DNA from: Campylobacterales bacterium
Lineage (GTDB): Bacteria > Campylobacterota > Campylobacteria > Campylobacterales > QNZT01
Direction: 5' to 3'
NCBI GenBank assembly: GCA_015662615.1
Contig: DQTU01000059.1
Span: 1 to 5,477, forward strand
DNA length: 5,477 bases
Positions 1 through 4,849 of this stretch are shown here, piece after piece. A program made the translations under genes and the position numbers. Every line of letters begins with the position of its first letter. Position 1 is the first letter of the stretch. Below the pieces are notes generated by a model. That model saw nothing but the letters and a program-made list of their open reading frames with translations, was not told the origin of the DNA and made no database searches.

Positions 1-16
1 ATTCCACCACCCCGGC
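1..16 (-). tRNA. tRNA-Leu, 5' end only (cut by window edge)
   Basis: Read on the minus strand, these bases are GCCGGGGTGGTGGAAT. This matches the start of bacterial leucine tRNAs: a 7-nt 5' acceptor strand (GCCGGGG), T8, the D-stem 5' side and the AA before the D-loop. It differs at only one position from the start of an E. coli tRNA-Leu as I remember it. The rest of the tRNA, including the anticodon and variable arm, lies outside the window, so the isoacceptor cannot be named. It is downstream of the HU gene on the same strand, 47 nt beyond the HU stop codon. No separate promoter is evident in that spacer, so it may be transcribed through from HU or from a promoter inside HU. Confidence 0.78.
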
Positions 17-21
17 AAGGG

Positions 22-54
22 TTTGAAGTTTGAGAAGAAATCTCAAACTTCAAA
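22..54 (-). terminator. perfect 14-bp stem-loop between HU and tRNA-Leu; terminator or processing hairpin
   Basis: Positions 22-35 (TTTGAAGTTTGAGA) and 41-54 (TCTCAAACTTCAAA) are exact reverse complements separated by a 5-nt loop. In the transcript from the HU gene, the hairpin begins 9 nt after the stop codon and ends 5 nt before the mature 5' end of tRNA-Leu. Its position fits a 3' end for the HU mRNA. However, no run of T follows the stem on either strand, which a classical intrinsic terminator needs. A processing stem that separates HU mRNA from the tRNA precursor is an equally reasonable reading. The structure is certain as sequence; the function is inferred. Confidence 0.55.
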
Positions 55-63
55 GGTTAGGAA

Positions 64-342
64 TTAACCTTTTGCTACTGATTCTTTAAGTCTTTTACCA
101 ACTTTGAATTTTACAGCTGTTGTTGCTGGAACATCTACTACTTTGTTAGTACCAGGAACTCTTGCAGTTCTTGCGGCTCTTGGAGATGTTGAAAAAGTAC
201 CAAAACCGATAAAACTAACAGTTTTTCTAGCAACTAATGCCTCTTGGATTGTCTCTAGAGCAGCATCTATAGTTGCAGCAGTATCTTTCTTAGATAAACC
301 TGTTTTATCCGAAATTGCTTGAATTAATTCAGCTTTTTTCAT
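64..342 (-). CDS. hup: HU-family DNA-binding protein (nucleoid protein)
   Basis: This 92-residue protein has the usual size of an HU/IHF family subunit (about 90-99 residues). HU dimers bind and bend DNA with little sequence preference, compacting the nucleoid and assisting replication, recombination and transcription. Visible features are the N-terminal helical dimerisation part (MKKAELIQAIS to about residue 40), the family signature around GFGTF (residues 46-50), and the basic arm SPRAARTARVPGTNK (about 53-67). Pro63 sits at the arm tip where HU inserts a proline into DNA, and the protein ends with a closing C-terminal helix (KRLKESVAKG). The arm sequence and the absence of IHF-specific features favour HU over IHF. 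The start is supported by AAGGAAGG 8 nt upstream. The gene is divergent from flgL and is followed by a stem-loop and tRNA-Leu. Whether a second HU gene exists cannot be seen here. Confidence 0.95.
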   Translation of the reverse strand: MKKAELIQAISDKTGLSKKDTAATIDAALETIQEALVARKTVSFIGFGTFSTSPRAARTARVPGTNKVVDVPATTAVKFKVGKRLKESVAKG

Positions 343-350
343 AAATTTTA

Positions 351-358
351 CCTTCCTT
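351..358 (-). promoter_or_regulatory. Shine-Dalgarno sequence of the HU gene
   Basis: The minus strand reads AAGGAAGG with an 8-nt spacer to the ATG at 342-340. This is a strong purine-rich site and fits the high expression expected of a nucleoid protein. Confidence 0.75.
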
Positions 359-375
359 TTTTGAAATAACGGAAC

Positions 376-404
376 ATACTACAATCTTTTTATTAAAATA
401 ACAA
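376..404 (-). promoter_or_regulatory. candidate sigma-70 promoter for the HU gene
   Basis: On the minus strand, TTGTTA (404-399, 4/6 to TTGACA) is followed after 17 bp by TAGTAT (381-376, 4/6 to TATAAT). This would place the transcript start near position 369 and give a short leader of about 27 nt. The upstream DNA on this strand is rich in T tracts, as is common in promoters of this phylum. The match is moderate and the region is AT-rich, so chance matches are likely. Confidence 0.35.
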
Positions 405-410
405 AACTTT

Positions 411-438
411 TTAACAAAAAGGTACATTTTCTTATAAA
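411..438 (+). promoter_or_regulatory. candidate sigma-70 promoter for flgL
   Basis: TTAACA (411-416) and TATAAA (433-438) each match the sigma-70 consensus at 5 of 6 positions, with a 16-bp spacer. The predicted start is near 445, about 36 nt before the flgL ATG. It overlaps a sigma-28-like candidate, so the two are alternatives or could both operate. Confidence 0.4.
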
Positions 439-449
439 TTTGTCGATTA
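423..449 (+). promoter_or_regulatory. candidate sigma-28 (FliA) promoter for flgL
   Basis: TACA (423-426), a 15-bp spacer and GTCGATTA (442-449) match the flagellar sigma-28 pattern TAAA-N15-GCCGATAA at 9 of 12 positions, including the CGAT core. The downstream gene encodes a late flagellar structural protein, which makes this sigma factor plausible. The start would lie near 456. The site overlaps the sigma-70 candidate, and the match is incomplete. Confidence 0.33.
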
Positions 450-468
450 TTCTATTAGAAAAGTCTTT

Positions 469-473
469 AGGAG
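469..473 (+). promoter_or_regulatory. Shine-Dalgarno sequence of flgL
   Basis: AGGAG lies 7 nt before the ATG at 481, a good match and spacing. It fixes the start that yields the family-typical N-terminus MRVTNQ. Confidence 0.75.
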
Positions 474-480
474 TCCGATT

Positions 481-2379
481 ATGAGGGTTACGAACCAATT
501 TTTATTTGATAATTTTAAAAGTGACAATGGCAAAGTATTGAATGAATTAAACAGATTGACTTCCCAAGTTTCATCTGGTCAAAAGATTCAAAATAGTTAT
601 GAAGATAGCGCTGTATATGCTGATATATTAAGGTTTAATTCCCAAGAGAGTGAGTTAGCAGGAATAAAAGAGCGATCAGTTCAAGCACGTTCTTTAACCG
701 ATGCTAGTGATTCGGCTCTCAGTGAATTTACGCAGACCTTAAGAGATTTTAATACAAAATTAATTGCTGCAAGTAATGCAACTATGAATAGTGATAACCT
801 TGAGACCATTGCCATAGAACTTGAAGAACAGAAAAAACATATGATTTCACTTGCAAACACTCAAATGAATGGACAATATTTATTTTCAGGTAGTGCGACA
901 AATACAAAACCAATTGACGATGAGGGTCTTTATCATGGAAATGATAATGCTCTAATGACATTGGTAGGTAATGGTATTGAGATACAAAGTAATGTTGATG
1001 GTAAGTCTCTGTTTTTAGGAGATGATTTAAGTGTGCATAAAACGATACAAACTAATGTAAAGCTTACAAATCAAATCTCAGAGGAACCTCTAACTGTAGA
1101 GAGTAGTATACAAGATATGGTAGGAGATGAGTTTAACTCTAATGTACGCTTTTTCATATCTGGTACAAAAAGTGATGGAACTGCTTTTAAGAGTATTGTA
1201 GATATGGATCCTGATGCGAAAATAGAATCTTTGCTATCTGAGATAAAAGATGGTTATGGTGGTGATGTTAAAGTAGAACTTAATGATAATGGAAATATTG
1301 AAATTACAGATCTTAAAAGTGGTTATAGTCAAATTGATTTTAAGATGGTAGGTGTTCAAGGTGCAAGTGCACATACAAATTTAAATGATGTAACTGGAGA
1401 AAAAATCATTTCATTTTCAAAAAGTAATTATACCTCTATTATAGATGGAAATAATGAGTCATTACAGATGGATCAACAATATTTTGAAAAGAGTGGAGGT
1501 AAGTTAGAGGGAAATGTAGCATTGATTTATAATGGTGCATTTGCTGATGATACTACAAAACTAAGTGACATGATGAGTAGCAATCCTCTTCCCGATAAGA
1601 TGTTTGATATGAGAGTCACTGATATAAATGGAGATGAAAAAAATATACAGCTTGACCTCTCTACTACTTCAACCTTTATCGTTGATGGCACTTCCTATAA
1701 CATATACAATGCAGATGAAACCACTACAGATGGCAGTGATTTTACAATAGGGCAATTAAACAATATAATCGCCATGACCATTTCTGATAAACTTCCAACA
1801 TCAAATGATATTACAGGCTTTAACGATGCAATAATAGAAGCGAAAAAACTTATAGATGTTGATATCAACAAAAGTGGACACTTGGAGATTAATGATAAGT
1901 CTGAAAACCTTAGTAATATTCAGTTTGCAATGTATGATAGTGATGCCAATGATTTTTCAAAAACCAATACCCCTTCACTCTCTTTTATGTCAAATAACGC
2001 AGTCACAGTTTCACAAGCCAATCTAAACTTTTTTGATGAGATAGATTCTATAATTGCTTCAGTGAGAAATGGCGTTATAAATTTAAATAGTGATTCTAGA
2101 AGTATTGGTATCCAAAACTCTATTACAAAATTAGAGCAGATGAATAATCACTTTAACAATGCCCAATCTCAAATCGGAATTAGGTCAAAATCTTTACAAA
2201 TTGCAGAACAAAAAGCTTCAGCATTAGAGATTAATGTCATGCAGCTAAAAGCTGAAACAACAGAAGTAGACATGGCAGAAACCATCATGAACCTTAACCA
2301 AGTAACGCTTAGTTATCAAGCGATGCTTCAAACAATAACAAAAGTTAATTCACTAAGTCTGTTAAATTATATGAAATAA
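481..2379 (+). CDS. flgL: flagellar hook-associated protein 3, FlgL (hook-filament junction)
   Basis: FlgL forms, with FlgK, the junction that joins the flagellar hook to the flagellin filament, and it is exported by the flagellar type III system. At 632 residues it is about twice the enteric FlgL (about 317) but in keeping with the long Campylobacter-type proteins. The flagellin-like N-terminal helical region spans about residues 1-140, starting MRVTNQFLFDN and ending with NTQMNGQYLFSGSATNTKPI, a characteristic FlgL segment. A variable, probably surface-exposed middle covers about 145-520. The C-terminal helix region (about 545-632) contains QSQIGIRSKSLQIAEQKAS and ends TITKVNSLSLLNYMK. The middle has two segments that resemble each other (about 223-290 and 375-485). 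No signal peptide is seen, as expected for flagellar export. It lies upstream of ftsK on the same strand; the same pair is, as I recall, adjacent in Campylobacter. Candidate sigma-28 and sigma-70 promoters lie upstream. Confidence 0.93.
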   Translation: MRVTNQFLFDNFKSDNGKVLNELNRLTSQVSSGQKIQNSYEDSAVYADILRFNSQESELAGIKERSVQARSLTDASDSALSEFTQTLRDFNTKLIAASNATMNSDNLETIAIELEEQKKHMISLANTQMNGQYLFSGSATNTKPIDDEGLYHGNDNALMTLVGNGIEIQSNVDGKSLFLGDDLSVHKTIQTNVKLTNQISEEPLTVESSIQDMVGDEFNSNVRFFISGTKSDGTAFKSIVDMDPDAKIESLLSEIKDGYGGDVKVELNDNGNIEITDLKSGYSQIDFKMVGVQGASAHTNLNDVTGEKIISFSKSNYTSIIDGNNESLQMDQQYFEKSGGKLEGNVALIYNGAFADDTTKLSDMMSSNPLPDKMFDMRVTDINGDEKNIQLDLSTTSTFIVDGTSYNIYNADETTTDGSDFTIGQLNNIIAMTISDKLPTSNDITGFNDAIIEAKKLIDVDINKSGHLEINDKSENLSNIQFAMYDSDANDFSKTNTPSLSFMSNNAVTVSQANLNFFDEIDSIIASVRNGVINLNSDSRSIGIQNSITKLEQMNNHFNNAQSQIGIRSKSLQIAEQKASALEINVMQLKAETTEVDMAETIMNLNQVTLSYQAMLQTITKVNSLSLLNYMK

Positions 2380-2390
2380 AATACTTTTTT

Positions 2391-2422
2391 TGTATAATAG
2401 TTAAAATTTTTATACTATTACA
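2391..2422. repeat. inverted repeat overlapping the ftsK promoter
   Basis: TAATAGT (2395-2401) is the exact reverse complement of ACTATTA (2414-2420). If two bases are allowed to bulge, the arms extend to TGTATAATAGT (2391-2401) and ACTATTACA (2414-2422). The left arm includes the -10 box, so the element could be a repressor operator for ftsK. In a read-through transcript from flgL it could instead fold as a hairpin. No T tract follows, which argues against an intrinsic terminator. It is AT-rich, so chance symmetry is possible. Confidence 0.4.
2393..2398 (+). promoter_or_regulatory. candidate -10 element of the ftsK promoter
   Basis: A perfect TATAAT lies 14 nt after the flgL stop codon and is preceded by a run of seven T and TG. 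The predicted transcript start is near 2405, about 33 nt before the inferred ftsK start at 2438. No good -35 hexamer is present, which is usual for promoters in Campylobacterota. It suggests that ftsK has its own promoter even if it is also read through from flgL. Confidence 0.5.
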
Positions 2423-2427
2423 TTATT

Positions 2428-2431
2428 AGGA
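2428..2431 (+). promoter_or_regulatory. Shine-Dalgarno sequence that decides the ftsK start
   Basis: AGGA in the context TTAGGAAAA lies 6 nt before an in-frame ATT codon at 2438. It is the only recognisable ribosome binding site between flgL and the conserved ftsK sequence. The first in-frame ATG (2519) has none. It therefore supports initiation at ATT. Confidence 0.6.
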
Positions 2432-2437
2432 AAAACT

Positions 2438-4726
2438 ATTTTAAGACTTTTTAAATATATATTCGCAATTGCACTACTACTTTTTCTTGCTATCTCGACC
2501 ATAGCAACAGATGCTCCAATGGTCGGAAAGATAGGCGCATTAATAGGAACATATAATAAAGTCTATTTTGGCTATCTATCGTTTATTTATCCATTTTTAT
2601 TGATTCTTTTATTAATCTATATCTATAAAAACAGCGATCTTGAATTAGGACGTTTTAAAGTTCTTTTTCCTTCATTTTTGATACTCCTTTCAGTCTTAAT
2701 TTTCCAAGCGCATGTTGTAGATGGACTTTATTATGGGGGTTTGGGTGGATTTATTGTTAGTTTTTTAAAAGCTTATATCGGAGGAGCGGGTATTTGGATA
2801 TTTATCCTCTCTCTTTTTACTTTAGGGTTTATTTTGATCAAAGATGTTCTCTATTTTAGTTTTCCTGAAAATTTTAATCTTTATAGTTATTTTACGGCCG
2901 TAAAAGAGAAAGCAGATTATTTTTTATACAAAGACAACAGTGAAGATTTAAATATTCCTAACGCTTATGAAGATGATGAACATATAGCTTCAGCTCCCAC
3001 CCCAACACCAAAGAAAAAGGTCTCTACTTATGTACCATTAGCTAAAGAGATCGAACCTGAAACATTAGAATATCTTGATTCTATTGAAGCGATTATGCAT
3101 GCTCCAAAGAAAGAGACAGTTGATGATAATCCTATAGAAAATAATAAAATACAAACAATAAAAGAAGAGTCTGAAGCATTGTTGCAACCTCATATAGAAC
3201 CTAAAACAAAAGTTAAAAATACAAAGATTTTAAAAGAGGTAGAGGAAAATAAAAAGCTATTAAGTCAAATAAAACAAGGAAAAGTTAAAAAACCAAAAAA
3301 CTTTAAATTGCCATATTTTGATTTTTTAAAAGCTACTCCTAAAAAGAAATCTTGTATAAATGAGAGTGAAATAGATAAAAAGATAGAGGGTCTTATCGAA
3401 AAGTTAAGACAGTTCAAGATTACAGGTGATGTGGTACGAACCTACTCAGGTCCGGTTGTAACTACTTTTGAATTTCGTCCAGATGCACACATCAAAGTCT
3501 CAAAAATTTTAACGCTTCAAGATGATTTAGCCATGGCGCTTAAAGCGCAGACTATTCGTATTCAAGCACCAATTCCTGGTAAAGATGTTGTGGGTATTGA
3601 GATACCAAATAAAACGATAGAAACTATTTACTTAAAAGAGATACTCCAATCAGATATCTTTCAAAAAGCCTCTTCTCCTCTGACCATGGTATTGGGTAAA
3701 GATATCGTTGGTAATCCATTTGTAACAGATCTGGCTAAACTTCCTCACCTTCTAATCGCAGGAACCACAGGAAGTGGTAAAAGTGTGGGTATTAATGCCA
3801 TGCTTATTTCACTTCTTTATCGGAACTCTCCAGATGATTTGAAACTTCTAATGATAGATCCAAAGATGCTAGAGTTTTCAATCTATAATGATATTCCGCA
3901 TCTATTAACACCTGTTATCACGCAGCCAAAACAAGCGATTATGGCGTTAGCAAACATGGTCGTTGAGATGGAACGCCGTTATAAAATGATGAGTAAAACA
4001 AAAACTAAAAACATTGAAAACTATAATGAAAAAGCAAAAAAAGAGGGGTATGATACATTCCCCTATATAGTAGTTATCATTGATGAGTTAGCTGACCTTA
4101 TGATGACCAGCGGAAAAGATGTTGAGTTTTATATCGCAAGACTCGCACAAATGGCAAGAGCAAGTGGAATCCACCTTATAGTAGCAACTCAACGTCCATC
4201 GGTTGATGTTGTGACAGGACTCATCAAAGCAAACCTCCCAAGTCGTATCTCTTTTAGAGTAGGGCAGAAAATCGACTCTAAGGTTATTCTAGATTCTACA
4301 GGAGCTGATGCCCTTCTTGGACGAGGTGATATGCTCTTTACCCCTCCAGGAAGCTCAGGTCTAATTCGTCTTCATGCTCCATTTGTAACTGAGAAAGAGA
4401 TAGATACAATTATAGAATTCTTAAAGGTGCAAAGAGAAGTTATTTATGATCCCTCATTTTTAAGTGAGCCTGCTGGAACTGATTCTATGAGTGGAGTTTC
4501 CGTCAGCAAAGGAGACTCTGCTGTTGGTGGTGGAAACGGCGACTTTGACGAACTTTATGAAGATGCAAAAGCTGTTGTATTGGGAGATAAAAAGACTTCT
4601 ATCTCTTATCTCCAACGAAGACTGCAAATCGGTTATAACCGTTCGGCTAGAATTATCGAGCAGTTGGAGATGATGGGAGTTATTTCTGCTCCAAATGCGA
4701 AAGGGCAGAGGGAGATTTTGGAGTAG
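2438..4726 (+). CDS. ftsK: FtsK/SpoIIIE-family DNA translocase, apparent ATT start
   Basis: FtsK is a septal, membrane-anchored ATPase that pumps the chromosome terminus across the closing septum and activates Xer recombination at dif. Read from ATT 2438 it has 762 residues. Four hydrophobic segments lie at about 4-23, 44-63, 74-93 and 115-135. A charged Lys/Glu-rich linker of about 165 residues follows, much shorter than in E. coli FtsK, then the alpha/beta motor. Walker A is GTTGSGKS (442-449), Walker B is VVIIDE (545-550), and the ATQRPSVDVVTGLIKANLPSR stretch and GRGDMLF are conserved. The C-terminal gamma winged helix (about 702-762) contains GYNRSARIIEQLE, the part that reads polar guide sequences and contacts the recombinase in known homologues. 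All catalytic motifs are present, so it should be active. The ATG at 2519 gives 735 residues but loses the first helix and has no Shine-Dalgarno. In Helicobacter and Campylobacter the FtsK partner is the single recombinase XerH; that is only inferred here. Confidence 0.92.
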   Translation: MLRLFKYIFAIALLLFLAISTIATDAPMVGKIGALIGTYNKVYFGYLSFIYPFLLILLLIYIYKNSDLELGRFKVLFPSFLILLSVLIFQAHVVDGLYYGGLGGFIVSFLKAYIGGAGIWIFILSLFTLGFILIKDVLYFSFPENFNLYSYFTAVKEKADYFLYKDNSEDLNIPNAYEDDEHIASAPTPTPKKKVSTYVPLAKEIEPETLEYLDSIEAIMHAPKKETVDDNPIENNKIQTIKEESEALLQPHIEPKTKVKNTKILKEVEENKKLLSQIKQGKVKKPKNFKLPYFDFLKATPKKKSCINESEIDKKIEGLIEKLRQFKITGDVVRTYSGPVVTTFEFRPDAHIKVSKILTLQDDLAMALKAQTIRIQAPIPGKDVVGIEIPNKTIETIYLKEILQSDIFQKASSPLTMVLGKDIVGNPFVTDLAKLPHLLIAGTTGSGKSVGINAMLISLLYRNSPDDLKLLMIDPKMLEFSIYNDIPHLLTPVITQPKQAIMALANMVVEMERRYKMMSKTKTKNIENYNEKAKKEGYDTFPYIVVIIDELADLMMTSGKDVEFYIARLAQMARASGIHLIVATQRPSVDVVTGLIKANLPSRISFRVGQKIDSKVILDSTGADALLGRGDMLFTPPGSSGLIRLHAPFVTEKEIDTIIEFLKVQREVIYDPSFLSEPAGTDSMSGVSVSKGDSAVGGGNGDFDELYEDAKAVVLGDKKTSISYLQRRLQIGYNRSARIIEQLEMMGVISAPNAKGQREILE

Positions 4727-4741
4727 TTGTTCCACTAGCAT

Positions 4742-4787
4742 GTAACTTTTAGTAACCTCTAAAAATTATACTGTCACAATTTGTAAC
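4742..4787 (+). repeat. three GTAAC direct repeats upstream of acnB
   Basis: GTAAC occurs at 4742-4746, 4752-4756 and 4783-4787. The first two are 10 bp apart and the third is a further 31 bp on, so all fall on about the same face of the helix. This spacing is typical of tandem binding by some response regulators, but the regulator is unknown and the motif is short. The last copy lies inside the palindrome at 4772-4788. Confidence 0.3.
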
Positions 4788-4788
4788 A
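4772..4788. promoter_or_regulatory. operator-like palindrome upstream of acnB
   Basis: TGTCACAA (4772-4779), a central T, and TTGTAACA (4781-4788) form a 17-bp inverted repeat with 7 of 8 arm positions complementary. Its centre is about 49 bp upstream of the predicted acnB transcript start, where activators often bind. The TGT...ACA ends are like those of several dimeric regulators, so the family cannot be named from this. Confidence 0.4.
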
Positions 4789-4814
4789 CCTGCTTTTATT
4801 TAAAACAATATTCG

Positions 4815-4828
4815 TGTATAATTATACA
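4815..4828 (+). promoter_or_regulatory. acnB promoter -10 element within a perfect 14-bp palindrome
   Basis: TATAAT at 4817-4822 is a perfect -10 box, 27 nt before the acnB start codon, giving a transcript start near 4829 and a leader of about 20 nt. No clear -35 is visible. The box lies within TGTATAATTATACA, which is its own reverse complement, so the opposite strand carries an identical TATAAT (4826-4821). The palindrome may be an operator, a two-way promoter, or chance in AT-rich DNA. Confidence 0.55.
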
Positions 4829-4838
4829 AATTTTTTTT

Positions 4839-4844
4839 AAGGGG
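4839..4844 (+). promoter_or_regulatory. Shine-Dalgarno sequence of acnB
   Basis: AAGGGG lies 5 nt before the ATG at 4850, directly after a run of eight T. It supports this start, which also matches the family N-terminus. Confidence 0.7.
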
Positions 4845-4849
4845 AATTA

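Noticed and set aside
104..322. 72-codon open frame on the plus strand
   Set aside because: It lies wholly antisense to the well-supported HU gene, has no ribosome binding site, and resembles no family.
400..420. Direct repeat AACAAAA ... AACAAAA in the HU-flgL spacer
   Set aside because: It is low-complexity AT-rich DNA with a 13-bp period that overlaps promoter candidates; chance is the simplest explanation.
420..434. Possible sigma-54 promoter for flgL (AGGTAC then CTTA)
   Set aside because: The GG of the -24 element is present but the invariant GC of the -12 element is missing (TA instead).
4703..4712. KOPS-like sequence GGGCAGAGGG near the end of ftsK
   Set aside because: It has two extra bases compared with the E. 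coli form GGGNAGGG, is a single copy in coding sequence, and KOPS in this phylum is not established by anything here.
2519..4726. ftsK coding region starting at the first in-frame ATG (735 residues)
   Set aside because: There is no Shine-Dalgarno before 2519, and the upstream in-frame sequence encodes the expected first membrane helix with AGGA placed before ATT 2438.
4460..4741. Open frames of 93 codons (minus) and 60 codons (plus, 4491-4673) over the end of ftsK
   Set aside because: Both overlap the conserved FtsK gamma domain in other frames and lack start signals or recognisable motifs.
4747..4764. TTTTAG / CTAAAA hairpin after ftsK as a terminator
   Set aside because: The stem has 6 bp, only one of them G-C, and no T run follows. 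It overlaps the GTAAC repeats and is probably incidental.
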